Shown here in pieces: positions 1-8,848 of a stretch of DNA of 64,000 nt. Numbering within the stretch: the stretch's first letter is position 1; the number at the start of each line of letters is the position of its first letter. A model generated the notes under the pieces. The model did no database searches and had not been told where the DNA came from. It saw only the letters and a list, made by a program, of their open reading frames with translations. Origin of the DNA: Sinosporangium album (GTDB lineage: Bacteria > Actinomycetota > Actinomycetes > Streptosporangiales > Streptosporangiaceae); the NCBI RefSeq assembly GCF_900100605.1, contig NZ_FNCN01000002.1, positions 136,091 to 200,090 of the forward strand, given 5' to 3'. The position numbers and the translations under genes were made by a program.

Positions 1-55
1 TCGTGGCCCAGAACCCGGCGAACACCTCGGGGAGGTTGGCGATCAGGGTTTCCAT
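1..55 (-). CDS. Glutamate ABC transporter permease, N-terminal fragment (GluC-like)
   Basis: Only the first 18 residues lie in the window (METLIANLPEVF then AGFWAT); the rest runs off the left edge. The start follows GAGGAGG at good spacing (complement of 60-66). Short hydrophobic N-termini of this kind begin HisM/GluC-type inner-membrane permeases. Identification rests mainly on context: it is the third gene after an ATP-binding and a solute-binding gene on the same strand, in the usual gluA-gluB-gluC order. Confidence 0.6.
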   Translation of the reverse strand, partial: METLIANLPEVFAGFWAT

Positions 56-137
56 CGGCCTCCTCACATGGTCGGGAAGCACCGGTGAGCCCCGTGGCCA
101 TGCGCGGCGGGGCTCACCGGAGCGTCGTCGGACGGGG

Positions 138-992
138 TCAGCAGCCTTCGGCGGGAGGCGCGGCGGTGGGGAGCGTGAGGCCCTGGGCGCTGCCGAACCA
201 CTTCTTGGCGAGCGTCTGCCCCGTGCCGTCCTGGTACATCTTGGCGATGGCCGCGTTCACCGCGTTGCAGGTGGCAGTGTCACCCTTTTTCATGCCGACG
301 CCGTACTTCTCATCAGTGAACGGATCGCCCAGGATCTTGAAGGTGCCGCCGCCCTGTCCGGCGAACCCGGCGAGGATGAGGTCGTCGGTGGTGACCGCGT
401 CGAGGGTCTTGCCCTTGAGTCGTTCCATACATTCGCCGTAGGAGCCCGCGGGCACGAGCTGGGTCTCGATCGCCCTGCCGTTCGGCGGCGGATCGGTGAT
501 GCGCTTGTAGGAGTTGGAGCCCGACGCCTGGCAGATGCGCTTGCCCTTGATGTCGTCGACCTTGGTGATCGACGTGTCGTCGCCGCGCACCATGATGTCC
601 TGGTGGGCGACGACGTACGGCCCGCCGAAGGTCACCTTCTCCTTGCGCTCGGGCAGAATGGAGTAGGTGGCGAGGACGAGGTCCACCTGGCCCTGCTGGA
701 TGAACGGCTCGCGGTTCTTGGAGATCGTCTCCTTCCAGGTGATGCCGCTCTCGGGGACCCCCAGCTCCTTGGCGATGTATCTCGCGACATCGACGTCGAA
801 GCCCTCCATCGTCCCGTCGGGTTTCTTGAGTCCGAGGGCGGGTTGGTCGACCTTGACGCCGATGACCAGCTTCTTGGTCTCCTTGGCCTTCTCGACGACG
901 CTGGAGTAGGTCTTCTCGCCGCCGCCGCAGGCGGACAGGCCCGCGGTGAGAGCCGCGACCGTGACAAGTACGCCGACTCGACGTGGGTGCAT
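138..992 (-). CDS. gluB: Glutamate/acidic amino acid ABC transporter substrate-binding lipoprotein (GluB-like)
   Basis: Extracellular solute receptor of an amino-acid importer, 284 residues. The N-terminus is a lipoprotein signal peptide with lipobox L19-S-A-C22, so the mature protein should be lipid-anchored. The body is a family 3 (PBPb) periplasmic-binding fold: K(L)VIGVKVDQPALGLK, then GFDVDVARYIAKELG, then the QGQVDLVLATYSI region typical of the family. GGGAAGAGG lies 5 nt before the ATG. It sits 164 bp after the ATPase gene, a gap with a small GC hairpin near 1027-1045 that could set differential expression, and 82 bp before the permease. Glutamate specificity is inferred from operon order and resemblance to Streptomyces/Corynebacterium GluB, not shown by the sequence. 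Confidence 0.85.
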   Translation of the reverse strand: MHPRRVGVLVTVAALTAGLSACGGGEKTYSSVVEKAKETKKLVIGVKVDQPALGLKKPDGTMEGFDVDVARYIAKELGVPESGITWKETISKNREPFIQQGQVDLVLATYSILPERKEKVTFGGPYVVAHQDIMVRGDDTSITKVDDIKGKRICQASGSNSYKRITDPPPNGRAIETQLVPAGSYGECMERLKGKTLDAVTTDDLILAGFAGQGGGTFKILGDPFTDEKYGVGMKKGDTATCNAVNAAIAKMYQDGTGQTLAKKWFGSAQGLTLPTAAPPAEGC

Positions 993-1156
993 CGCTACCT
1001 CTTCCCTGAACTATCACGGCTGGTATGCGGGCGGTCACAGCCCGCTCTTGCTTAGATGTATGGGTCGGGGGTGCTTCTACGTGTGGTCGTTGCCTACCCG
1101 CTACCGGCCGCCTGAGGACCGCCGTCCGGGACGAGGGCCGGTCGCCGGTGGGCGCG

Positions 1157-1912
1157 TCAATGCGTGAGGATCTTCGACAGGAAGTCCTTGGCCCGCTCGG
1201 TCCCGGGGTTGGTGAAGAACTCCTCGGGGGCGCTCTCCTCCACGATCTGCCCGTCGGCCATGAAGACGACGCGGTTGGCGGCCCTGCGGGCGAAGCCCAT
1301 CTCGTGCGTGACGACGACCATCGTCATGCCTTCGCGGGCCAGTTCGACCATCACGTCGAGGACCTCTTGCACCATCTCCGGATCCAGCGCTGACGTCGGC
1401 TCGTCGAACAGGATCATCTTGGGGTCCATCGCCAGCGCCCGCGCGATAGCCGTACGCTGCTGCTGGCCCCCGGAGAGCTGCGCGGGATACTTGTCTGCCT
1501 GGGCGGCGATGCCGACCCGTTCCAAGAGTTGCAGCGCGCGCTCTTCGGCCTGGGCCCGTGGCACCTTCCGCACCTTGACGGGGCCGAGAGCGACGTTCTC
1601 CAGGATCGTCTTATGAGCGAACAGGTTGAACGACTGGAAGACCATGCCGACCTCCGAGCGCAGACGGGCGAGCTCGCGCCCCTCCGCCGGCAGCGGCCTG
1701 CCGTCGAAGACGATGCTCCCGGCGTCGATGGTCTCCAGTCTGTTGATGGTCCTGCACAGTGTTGACTTGCCACCCCCGGACGGCCCGATTACCACGAGGA
1801 CCTCGCCTCGGGAGACGGTCAGATTGATGTCCTTCAGGACGTGCACATCGCCGAAATACTTGTCGACATGGGCCAATGTGACGAGTGGAGCCGCTTCCCC
1901 GTTCTCCGCCAT
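1157..1912 (-). CDS. gluA: Amino acid ABC transporter ATP-binding protein (GluA-like)
   Basis: Cytoplasmic ATPase subunit of the importer. From the ATG chosen here: Walker [10 protein letters not shown] at about residues 43-51, Q-loop [11 protein letters not shown], signature [15 protein letters not shown], Walker [15 protein letters not shown] and H-switch VVTHEMGFA. All catalytic motifs are intact. Length (251 residues) is normal for polar amino acid ABC ATPases. An in-frame GTG 36 bp upstream is possible, but the extra 12 residues lie outside the conserved domain. It is first gene of a leftward operon with the binding protein and permease. A 17-bp tandem repeat array occupies the upstream intergenic space. 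Confidence 0.9.
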   Translation of the reverse strand: MAENGEAAPLVTLAHVDKYFGDVHVLKDINLTVSRGEVLVVIGPSGGGKSTLCRTINRLETIDAGSIVFDGRPLPAEGRELARLRSEVGMVFQSFNLFAHKTILENVALGPVKVRKVPRAQAEERALQLLERVGIAAQADKYPAQLSGGQQQRTAIARALAMDPKMILFDEPTSALDPEMVQEVLDVMVELAREGMTMVVVTHEMGFARRAANRVVFMADGQIVEESAPEEFFTNPGTERAKDFLSKILTH

Positions 1913-2032
1913 GGTCAACAACGTAGGGGCCCGGAGGCTGCCGGTCACTAACCCCGGGGTACCGATCAGGTCACAGCATGTTGACTTGTTGGAAAGTGTC
2001 CGAAACAGGCCTGAGACGGTTGGGACCTAACG

Positions 2033-2168
2033 GGCGCTGAAGTTCGTATGGCGCTGAAGTTCGTATGGCGCTGAAGTTCGTATGGCGCTGAAGTTCGTAT
2101 GGCGCTGAAGTTCGTATGGCGCTGAAGTTCGTATGGCGCAGAAGTTCAGGTGGCGCAGAAGCTCAAGT
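2033..2168. repeat. 17-bp tandem repeat array, eight copies
   Basis: Six perfect head-to-tail copies of GGCGCTGAAGTTCGTAT (2033-2134), then two degenerate copies (2135-2151, 2152-2168) and the start of a ninth. The degenerate end contains the stop codon and last residue codons of the leftward Uma2 gene, so the array lies in its 3' region and also upstream of gluA. The period is not a multiple of three and no copy forms a strong hairpin. Function is unknown; it has the form of a replication-slippage minisatellite. Confidence 0.95.
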
Positions 2169-2807
2169 GGCGCTGAGGCTGCCCGGGTCGAGGGTGAAGG
2201 GGAAGGGGAGGGCCACCTCGGTCGGCGACCCGGCGGCGGCCCGGTGGGTGAGCCGGTAGACCTCGCCGTCGAGGGTGTAGGCGAACACCACCGGGAGCTC
2301 GTCTCCGCCCTGCCCCCGGAAGGGGTGGGTCTCGACGCGCCAGAAGGCGGGGATGCCGGCCTCGGCGTATTTGGTGGGCTTGAGCAGGCGGTCGACGACC
2401 TGGTGGGGAGGCGAGACGACCTCGACGGCCAGTTTGACCCACTCCGGCCTGGCGACCTGCGCCGTGTCCGCCCCTCTCCCGCCCCGGGCGGCGCGGTGGG
2501 CGCGCGCGAACGCGTCTCTGTCGAGCACGAGCAGGTCGGGCAGCGCGCCGGGCGAATCGTCGAGCATCAGGCCGACGGAGCTGACGACGACCAGGTCGGC
2601 GGGTGCGGCGGCGCGCAGCGTCGCGTGCAGCCCGGCGCCGATCCACTGGTGGACGAAGCCCGCCGGAGGGGACAGGATCAGGCTGCCGTCGATCAGCTCG
2701 TAGCGGCTGCCGTCGGGGGCCTGGTCGTTGAGCGCCAGCCACTCGTCGACGCTCAGCACACCCGGGGTGCGCCAAGGAGTCGCAGGGGGCCGCGACGGGG
2801 ATGGCAT
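2163..2807 (-). CDS. Uma2 family protein (DUF820, restriction-endonuclease-like fold)
   Basis: 214-residue cytoplasmic protein. Family landmarks in order: YELIDG (E38), P90-D91 in ALPDLLVLD, E129 in KLAVEVVSP, and K146 in KYAEAGIPAFWRVE. These correspond to the PD-(D/E)xK-like core of Uma2/DUF820 proteins, which are very abundant in actinomycetes and of uncertain biological role. The N-terminal 20 residues are Pro-rich. It is a single gene with no obvious partner. The C-terminal codons are built from degenerate copies of the adjacent 17-bp repeat, so the tail may vary between strains. Confidence 0.8.
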   Translation of the reverse strand: MPSPSRPPATPWRTPGVLSVDEWLALNDQAPDGSRYELIDGSLILSPPAGFVHQWIGAGLHATLRAAAPADLVVVSSVGLMLDDSPGALPDLLVLDRDAFARAHRAARGGRGADTAQVARPEWVKLAVEVVSPPHQVVDRLLKPTKYAEAGIPAFWRVETHPFRGQGGDELPVVFAYTLDGEVYRLTHRAAAGSPTEVALPFPFTLDPGSLSAT

Positions 2808-2929
2808 GGAAGCCTCCGGGAAATGGGGATGTGCCCCACGCGTTGCCGGCGGATGCGGGCGGGGCCGACTCTACCATCGGGCTTGACTGCCTGTAAGGGC
2901 GTTGGTGTGACGGGTGGAGGGGTGGCCGG

Positions 2930-4459
2930 GTGCCGGAAGCGCTTACGCTTGGGCGTGAGATGACTGTCACAGAGCAGAGCGCCCGCACTTACGAGGTCCG
3001 CACGTACGGGTGCCAGATGAACGTGCATGACTCCGAGCGTCTGTCCGGATTGCTGGAAGACGCGGGATATGTTCGTGCCCTCGAAGGGGTCACCGCCGAC
3101 ATCGTGGTGTTCAACACGTGCGCCGTGCGGGAGAACGCCGACAACCGCCTTTACGGCAATCTCGGCCACCTGCGCCCCCACAAGATCGCCAACCCCGACA
3201 TGCAGATCGCGGTCGGCGGCTGCCTCGCCCAGAAGGACCAGGGCGAGATCGTGCGCAAGGCGCCATGGGTCGACGTGGTCTTCGGCACCCACAACATCGG
3301 GTCGCTGCCCGTGCTGCTTGAGCGCGCGCGCATCGAGCACGAGGCCCAGGTCGAGATCAAGGAGTCGCTGGAGACCTTCCCCTCGACGCTGCCCACGAGG
3401 CGCGAGTCCGCCTACGCCGCCTGGGTCGCCATCTCCGTGGGATGCAACAACACCTGCACCTTCTGCATCGTCCCCTCCTTGCGCGGCAAGGAGAAGGACA
3501 GGCGGCCGGGCGACATCCTCAGCGAGGTCCGCACCCTGGTCGGCCAGGGCGTCCTGGAGATCACCCTCCTGGGGCAGAACGTCAACACCTACGGCGTGGA
3601 GTTCGGCGACCGGCTCGCGTTCGGCAAGCTGCTGCGCGCCTGCGGTGACGTCGAGGGACTTGAGCGCGTGCGCTTCACCTCGCCGCACCCCGCCGCCTTC
3701 ACCGACGACGTCATCGCCGCCATGGCCGAGACCCCCAACGTCGTCCACCAGCTCCACATGCCGCTTCAGTCGGGCTCCGACCGGATCCTCAAGGCCATGC
3801 GCCGGTCCTATCGGGCCGAGCGCTACCTCGGCATCATCGAGCGCGTCCGCGCGGCGATGCCCGACGCCGCGATTTCCACCGACATCATCGTGGGCTTCCC
3901 GGGCGAGACCGAGGAGGACTTCCAGGAGACGCTCCGCGTCGTGCGCGAGTCCCGTTTCGCGAACGCCTTCACCTTCCAATACTCCATCCGCCCCGGCACG
4001 CCTGCCGCGACCATGCCGGACCAGGTGCCGAAGGAGGTCGTCCAGGAGCGTTACGAGCGCCTTGTCGCACTCCAGAATGAGATCTCCTGGGACGAGAACA
4101 AGAAGCAGGTCGGCAAGGTGCTCGACGTGCTGGTCGCGGAGGGCGAGGGCCGTAAGGACGAGGCGACCCACCGCATGTCCGGCCGCGCCGCGGACAACCG
4201 CCTGGTCCACTTCGCCGTGGGCGCCGAGGTGCCGCGGCCGGGCGACATGGCGACCGTCGAGGTCACCTACGCCGCCCCGCACCACCTGGTCGCCGACGGC
4301 CCGTCCACCGGCGTGCGCCGCACCCGCGCGGGCGACGCCTGGGAGGCGCGCCACGCGGCTCCGCCCGCCTCGCCCGGCGTGCTGCTCGGCATGCCGAGCA
4401 TCGGCCGCCCTCCGCAGGCTCCGGCCCCGGTTTCGTCGGGCTGCTCGCTCACGTCCTGA
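2930..4459 (+). CDS. miaB: tRNA-2-methylthio-N6-dimethylallyladenosine synthase MiaB
   Basis: Radical-SAM methylthiotransferase that adds the 2-methylthio group to i6A37 of tRNAs. N-terminal UPF0004 domain with cluster cysteines C28 (RTYGCQMN), C64 ([10 protein letters not shown]) and C98 (GGCLAQK); radical-SAM motif C172-x3-C176-x2-C179 (GCNNTCTFC); TRAM domain near residues 395-460 ([20 protein letters not shown]). The GTG chosen has GGAGG 9 nt upstream; an in-frame ATG 30 bp downstream ([13 protein letters not shown]) matches other actinobacterial starts and cannot be excluded. Its product acts on the tRNAs first modified by MiaA, encoded 5 kb downstream. A strong terminator follows. Confidence 0.95.
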   Translation: MPEALTLGREMTVTEQSARTYEVRTYGCQMNVHDSERLSGLLEDAGYVRALEGVTADIVVFNTCAVRENADNRLYGNLGHLRPHKIANPDMQIAVGGCLAQKDQGEIVRKAPWVDVVFGTHNIGSLPVLLERARIEHEAQVEIKESLETFPSTLPTRRESAYAAWVAISVGCNNTCTFCIVPSLRGKEKDRRPGDILSEVRTLVGQGVLEITLLGQNVNTYGVEFGDRLAFGKLLRACGDVEGLERVRFTSPHPAAFTDDVIAAMAETPNVVHQLHMPLQSGSDRILKAMRRSYRAERYLGIIERVRAAMPDAAISTDIIVGFPGETEEDFQETLRVVRESRFANAFTFQYSIRPGTPAATMPDQVPKEVVQERYERLVALQNEISWDENKKQVGKVLDVLVAEGEGRKDEATHRMSGRAADNRLVHFAVGAEVPRPGDMATVEVTYAAPHHLVADGPSTGVRRTRAGDAWEARHAAPPASPGVLLGMPSIGRPPQAPAPVSSGCSLTS

Positions 4460-4483
4460 CATCACAGAGACGTCCTGAGCCAC

Positions 4484-4517
4484 GGGGCCGTGTACGGCGT
4501 GCGCCGTACACGGCCCC
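4484..4517. terminator. Intrinsic terminator hairpin after miaB
   Basis: Perfect 16-bp inverted repeat (left arm GGGGCCGTGTACGGCG) with a 2-nt loop, followed by TTCCTC. It lies between two converging genes and should act on both. Its core is the GTGTACGGC motif seen in several other hairpins of this window. Confidence 0.85.
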
Positions 4518-4538
4518 TTCCTCATGTCGCCTCGCAAG

Positions 4539-5063
4539 TCACCGGCTGAAGTAGTGGTCGAGTAGGGCTCGGCACGCCTCGCGGCGAGGTGAGGGATAAC
4601 GAGAGCAGTAGTCCGGACCGGACCCCTCGGGGCGCTGCGCCGGTGGCGCCGCCGGAGCCGTCCTCTCGCGCGGTGCGGGTTTCCCGCGGGGCGCCTCCTT
4701 CGTGGAGGGGGCGGGCGGCGGGAGCTCGGGCCTCGCCGCGGGCACGCCCGGCACCGGGCCGTGTGTTCGGCGCGGAATGTTCCGGGAGGACGGTACGGCG
4801 GGCCGGAGGGAGGGCACGGCGGCCCGGGTGACGCGTTCCAGCCCTGGTAGCCGCCGGGCCGGCAGGCCGTTGACCGGGGGCGGCAGCAGGCGCGCCTCCT
4901 GGGTGACGGCCGCCCCGCGCGCGGGTGTCTGCGGCGGGTGCGAGGCGGGGGAGTCAGCGGGTCTGCGGGCGGGTGTTCCGACGGGCAGGAGGAGGAGCGC
5001 GGTCCCGGCGGCGGCGAACGCAAGCGCGGAGGTTACAGCCACTAATGCGGCTTTTGGGCCCAT
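4539..5063 (-). CDS. Proline-rich exported or membrane-anchored protein of unknown function
   Basis: Not recognised. 174 residues: an N-terminal hydrophobic segment (about residues 5-27, AALVAVTSALAFAAAG) that could be a signal peptide or anchor, a long Pro/Ala/Arg-rich low-complexity region, and a compact C-terminal motif with two cysteines (DYCSRYPSPRREACRALLDH). A conserved short Cys-containing tail after a disordered stalk suggests a small extracytoplasmic domain held away from the membrane; this is inference. Convergent with miaB and divergent from the next gene. Confidence 0.6.
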   Translation of the reverse strand: MGPKAALVAVTSALAFAAAGTALLLLPVGTPARRPADSPASHPPQTPARGAAVTQEARLLPPPVNGLPARRLPGLERVTRAAVPSLRPAVPSSRNIPRRTHGPVPGVPAARPELPPPAPSTKEAPRGKPAPRERTAPAAPPAQRPEGSGPDYCSRYPSPRREACRALLDHYFSR

Positions 5064-5215
5064 TGCCAGGTTCTTTTCAGTGAGATGTGACGTTTAGGTG
5101 GATAAATCGTTATTCGCTTGTGACGCATGTGCGGCGAATCCGTTACTGGGGTTAGTGTGGTCCACGCGTGAGGAGGCCGTGGTGGTTTCCCACTGATCAC
5201 AGGGAGTTGTTTCAC

Positions 5216-5743
5216 ATGCACGGGCACGTTGAATCGTCGACGGGCCAACCGGAGACCCCTCCTCCCCCAGGGCCGCGGCGCAGGCAGGGAAGGGGAAACA
5301 CCCTCCTCGTCCTGGCCGTGGCGCTCGTCAGCGTCCTCATCGGTGGAGGCGTGGTGTTCGCGGTGCTGAACAACTCCTCCGACAAGGGCGATTCGATGAC
5401 ACGCCCGGCGCCCACCCAGGAGCAGAGCGCGGGCGAATCCGGAGGGTCGGGCCAGGCAGGGGAGGGCGGCGAGGCCGCGAACGGCGACGAGCCCCCCGCG
5501 GCCGATGAAGCCGGGCAGAGCGGCGGCGGCGCCGGAGGCGGGGCGGACACCGGTTCCGGCGAGGGGATGGCGGGCAACGCCCCCAGCCGCGACGGCGACC
5601 GTCCGTCCGGCTCGGGCGGGGGCGGTGCGCCCGGCTCGGGTGGCGGCTCCAAGCCGTCCTCGCCGGCGACCTCGCCCGACGACGGTCCCGCCGACGGTCC
5701 CGCCGGCACGATCCCCGGCGAGCCCGCCGAAGGCGGTTACTGA
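5216..5743 (+). CDS. Single-pass membrane protein with Gly/Ser/Asp-rich extracellular tail
   Basis: Not recognised. The ATG with AGGGAG 9 nt upstream gives 175 residues; an earlier GTG has no such signal. A basic cytoplasmic segment (RRRQGRG, residues 21-27) precedes one transmembrane helix (about 29-51, LLVLAVALVSVLIGGGVVF). The remaining 120 residues are almost entirely Gly, Ser, Ala, Pro, Asp and Glu with no predicted fold. Topology by the positive-inside rule puts the tail outside. It may be a wall-spanning stalk; no enzymatic domain is visible. Confidence 0.65.
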   Translation: MHGHVESSTGQPETPPPPGPRRRQGRGNTLLVLAVALVSVLIGGGVVFAVLNNSSDKGDSMTRPAPTQEQSAGESGGSGQAGEGGEAANGDEPPAADEAGQSGGGAGGGADTGSGEGMAGNAPSRDGDRPSGSGGGGAPGSGGGSKPSSPATSPDDGPADGPAGTIPGEPAEGGY

Positions 5744-5806
5744 GCGGCTGCGGGTCCCGTGGCCGTTGGGCGACGGGCAGAGTGGGCGACGGGCAGGGAC
5801 AGACGA

Positions 5807-5840
5807 AAGCGGGCGGGAGCCGTACGGCTCCCGCCCGCTT
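5807..5840. terminator. Bidirectional terminator, near-perfect palindrome
   Basis: A 34-bp palindrome centred on GAGCCGTACGGCTC, with A residues before and TT after, between two converging genes. It can terminate transcription from either side. Confidence 0.85.
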
Positions 5841-5857
5841 CGTCGTGAGGGGCGGCG

Positions 5858-7153
5858 TCAGGCCGGTGCGGGCGCGGGAGTTTCCGCGGTCTTGGTGGGC
5901 GGCGTCTCGTCGAGGGGCTGCGGCGGGGCGTTGAAGACGGCCGTGTCGAGACGGCCTTCGCTCCTGCCGACCAGCACCGGCACGACCATCTGGCCGGCCA
6001 CGTTGGTGGCGGTGCGGATCATGTCGAGGATGGGGTCGATGGCGAGCAGCAGGCCGACGCCCTCCAGGGGCAGGCCGAGTGTGCTCAGGGTGAGGGTGAG
6101 CATGACGATCGCGCCGGTGAGCCCGGCGGTGGCGGCGGACCCGATCACCGAGACGAACGCGATCAGCAGATAATCGCCCACCCCGAGGGGCACGTTGAAG
6201 ATCTGCGCCACGAAGATCGCGGCCAGGGCGGGATAGATCGCGGCGCAGCCGTCCATCTTCGTGGTCGCGCCGAAGGGCACGGCGAAGGAGGCGTAGTCGC
6301 GGTCCACTCCGAGGCGCTCCACGGTGACGCGCTGGGTCAGCGGCATGGTGCCGACCGACGAGCGGGAGACGAAGGCGAGCTCCAAGGCGGGCCAGGTGTT
6401 GCGGTAGAAGGTGATGGGGTTGACCTTGCCGACGAGCGCGAGCAGCGCCGGGTAGCTCAGCAGGAGCACGAGCAGGCAGCCGATGTAGACGCCCGCGGTG
6501 AGTTTGCCGAGCGGCGCGAGCAGGTCCCAGCCGTAGCTCGCCACGGACTTGCCGATGAGGCCGGCCGTACCGATGGGGGCGAGCCGGATGACCCACCAGA
6601 GGGCCTTCTGCACGAGGTCGAGCAGCGATCGGCTGAAGTTCAGGAACGGCTCCGCCTTCTCGCCGAGGGCGAGGGCGGCGGCACCGGTTACGACGCCGAG
6701 GAAGACGATCTGGAGGACGTTGAGCTCGGTGAAGGCGGTGACGACGTTGGTGGGGATGATGCCGGTCAGGAAGTCGACCCAGGTCCCGGCACCGTCCAGG
6801 TCGACGGGCTTGGCGCCCTGGGTGGAGATGGTGACTCCCAGGCCGGGATTGAGGATCAGGCCGAGGCCGATGCCGATGCCGACGGCGATCAGTGACGTGA
6901 TCAGGAACCACAGCAGCGTCTTGCTCGCCAGGCGGGCGGCTCCGACGACGTTGCGGAGGTTCGCCACGCTGACGATGATCGCGGTGAAGACCAGGGGCGG
7001 TACGGCCAGCTTGAGGAGCTGGACGAAGATCCGGCCGATCTCCGTGAGGGTCGTGGTGAGCCAGGTGACGTCACCGATGCGGGCGATGAATCCGAGGATG
7101 AGGCCGAGGACCAGTCCCAGCAGCAACTGCAGGGAGAAGGAGAACCTCTTCAT
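5858..7153 (-). CDS. Dicarboxylate/amino acid:cation symporter (DAACS family, GltP/DctA-like)
   Basis: 431-residue integral membrane transporter coupling glutamate/aspartate or C4-dicarboxylate uptake to H+ or Na+. Multiple hydrophobic segments begin at residue 6. The first re-entrant loop carries the serine-rich motif SRSSVGTMPLTQ; TM7 has the TKMDGCA variant of the NMDG motif; the second re-entrant loop is SVIGSAATAGLTGA; TM8 has DPILDMIRTATNVAG, the substrate-binding D...R/TxxN pattern. The C-terminus is a short disordered tail. The substrate cannot be settled; closeness to gluABC is suggestive only. It is a single-gene unit with a 400-bp upstream gap. Confidence 0.88.
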   Translation of the reverse strand: MKRFSFSLQLLLGLVLGLILGFIARIGDVTWLTTTLTEIGRIFVQLLKLAVPPLVFTAIIVSVANLRNVVGAARLASKTLLWFLITSLIAVGIGIGLGLILNPGLGVTISTQGAKPVDLDGAGTWVDFLTGIIPTNVVTAFTELNVLQIVFLGVVTGAAALALGEKAEPFLNFSRSLLDLVQKALWWVIRLAPIGTAGLIGKSVASYGWDLLAPLGKLTAGVYIGCLLVLLLSYPALLALVGKVNPITFYRNTWPALELAFVSRSSVGTMPLTQRVTVERLGVDRDYASFAVPFGATTKMDGCAAIYPALAAIFVAQIFNVPLGVGDYLLIAFVSVIGSAATAGLTGAIVMLTLTLSTLGLPLEGVGLLLAIDPILDMIRTATNVAGQMVVPVLVGRSEGRLDTAVFNAPPQPLDETPPTKTAETPAPAPA

Positions 7154-7572
7154 GCGTGAGACTCCGGTTTAGGCATGCCGAACAGCGCGACGGACATGCG
7201 AGGTGAGGGGGAACAGGACGGCCGAAACTGTGATCAACGACAGAGCTGACTGCTCAAGCGGCACAGATCGACGTGCAGCCGCTCGTAGAGCCACACGATC
7301 ACCGGGGAGAACCTCACAGGGGGGTAAAACCTTCCCATGTGACGGGATTATTCCACTTGCCGTAAAGATCGATACTTTGAGGTCATAGTGGTCAGAAATG
7401 CGATGATGTCGGGGATTCTTCGCATGTGCAGTCTGATCTGAGGGCAGTGGCTGATCCGTCTCCATAGGACGTGCGCTGCCCGTCTTCTCGTGATGACAAC
7501 GCCACCTATCTCCCTTAAGTCCTCCTCCCCGTGGCGAAGGCCGATCGATCCCCTGAGCGGTAGCCTGTGGGG
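7154..7572. other. Divergent intergenic region without a recognisable gene
   Basis: About 400 bp between the leftward symporter and the rightward LigB-like gene, with lower GC than its surroundings. It must carry promoters for both. I see no RNA gene, strong hairpin or coding sequence with plausible codon use. Confidence 0.5.
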
Positions 7573-8268
7573 ATGCTCGTAGCAGCCGCTGTGTGCCCGC
7601 ATCCGCCGCTGATGGTCCCCGAGCTCGCGGGGAATGCGGCGCAAGAGCTCGACGAGTTGCGCGAGGCCTGCGGCAAGGCCATCCGCGCGCTGCTCGGCGC
7701 CGAGCCCGACCTCGTCGCCGTCGTGGGCGGCGCCGACCGCCCGGGCCGCTACGGCGCCGACGCCTCAGGCACCCTCGCGCCGTGGGGGGCCGACGTGCGG
7801 GTCGGCGGTGGTGAATCGGTCCTGCCGCTCTCCCTCACCATCGGCAGATGGCTCCTGGAGCGCGAGGGGTTCGACTCTCCCGAGAGTTTCCACGCGGTGG
7901 CCCACGACGCCGACCCCGCTGTCTGCCTGGACCTCGGACAGGCGCTGGCCAGCGGGCTCCGGCGAGTGGCGCTGCTGGTCATGGGCGACGGTTCGGCCCG
8001 CCTGACCGAGAAGTCACCCGGCTATCTGCACCCCGGAGCCCGGCCCTACGACGACATGCTCGCCGGGGCCCTCGCCGGGGCGGACGTGGAGACCCTCGCC
8101 GCGCTGGACCCCGCCGAGGCGGCGGAGCTCTGGGTGGCGGGCCGGGCGGCGTTCCAGGTGCTGGCGGGGGCGACGGAGGAAGGCTCCGCGATGACCGGGC
8201 GGCTGCTTTACCGGGCGGAGCCGTACGGCGTGAGCTACGCGGTCGCCCTCTGGGAGACCGGCGCGTGA
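7573..8268 (+). CDS. Class III extradiol dioxygenase-like (LigB-fold) protein
   Basis: 231 residues. It begins MLVAAAVCPHPPLMVPELAG, the family signature in which the His of CPHPP corresponds to a metal ligand of LigB-type extradiol dioxygenases; a second conserved segment is VALLVMGDGSARLTEKSPGY. The actual reaction of this actinobacterial branch is not known. A GTG 6 bp upstream is an alternative start; neither has a strong Shine-Dalgarno. Actinobacteria often have such a gene between miaB and miaA, as here. Its stop overlaps the start of the next gene (GTGA), so the two are probably translationally coupled. Confidence 0.75.
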   Translation: MLVAAAVCPHPPLMVPELAGNAAQELDELREACGKAIRALLGAEPDLVAVVGGADRPGRYGADASGTLAPWGADVRVGGGESVLPLSLTIGRWLLEREGFDSPESFHAVAHDADPAVCLDLGQALASGLRRVALLVMGDGSARLTEKSPGYLHPGARPYDDMLAGALAGADVETLAALDPAEAAELWVAGRAAFQVLAGATEEGSAMTGRLLYRAEPYGVSYAVALWETGA

Positions 8269-8798
8269 GCGCGGGGACGGTGGCGTTCGGCGCGGTGCCG
8301 AGTCCGCTCGGGCGGATCATGGTCGCCGTGACGGAGGACGGGCTGGTGGCGACCGACTTCCACGACGGGGACGAGGCGCGGGCACGGGTCCGCGAGCGCC
8401 TGGGAATCACCGAGGTGGACGACCCGGAGCGCACGGCGGGGGCCCGCCGCGAGATGGCCGCGTACTTCGCGGGAGAGCTCCGCGTGTTCGGCGTGCCGGT
8501 GGACTGGCGGCTGATGTCGCCGATCCAGCGCCAGGTGCTCGGCGCGCTCTATGAGCTCGTGCCGTACGGCAAGGCCGTGACCTATGGGGAGTTGGCCGAC
8601 AGGAGCGGTGCCAAGGTGCCCGCGCGGGCCATCGGCTCGATCATGGGGGCGAACCCGGTGCCGATCGTGGTGCCCTGCCACCGCGTGGTGGCGGGCGGAG
8701 GGCTCGGCGGGTTCAGCGGTGGGGAAGGGGTGGAGTCCAAGCGCCGGCTGCTGACCTTGGAGGGCTACCTCCCGCCGATGCTGGACCTGGGGCTCTGA
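8265..8798 (+). CDS. ogt: Methylated-DNA--protein-cysteine methyltransferase (Ogt type)
   Basis: DNA repair suicide enzyme that takes alkyl groups from O6-alkylguanine. 177 residues from a GTG overlapping the previous stop codon. Helix-turn-helix segment YGELADRSGAK, Asn hinge GANPVPIVV, and the active site PCHRVV with acceptor Cys138, followed by GGLGGFSGGEGVESKRRLL. The N-terminal domain (AFGAVPSPLGRIMVAV) is complete. There is no Ada-type zinc domain, so it is a repair enzyme and not an alkylation sensor. A hairpin terminator follows. Confidence 0.92.
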   Translation: MSAGTVAFGAVPSPLGRIMVAVTEDGLVATDFHDGDEARARVRERLGITEVDDPERTAGARREMAAYFAGELRVFGVPVDWRLMSPIQRQVLGALYELVPYGKAVTYGELADRSGAKVPARAIGSIMGANPVPIVVPCHRVVAGGGLGGFSGGEGVESKRRLLTLEGYLPPMLDLGL

Positions 8799-8812
8799 GG
8801 GGGAATGCGGCG

Positions 8813-8841
8813 GCCTCGGCCGGGCCGGGCCCGGCCGAGGC
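8813..8841. terminator. Bidirectional terminator hairpin
   Basis: Perfect 14-bp GC-rich arms (left arm GCCTCGGCCGGGCC) around a single base, between the converging ogt and antitoxin-like genes. Confidence 0.7.
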
Positions 8842-8848
8842 GGTGGAG

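Noticed and set aside
2753-5023. Very long open frame antisense to miaB
   Set aside because: High-GC shadow frame: composition is Arg/Ala/Gly/His-rich without domains, and it covers a fully supported miaB.
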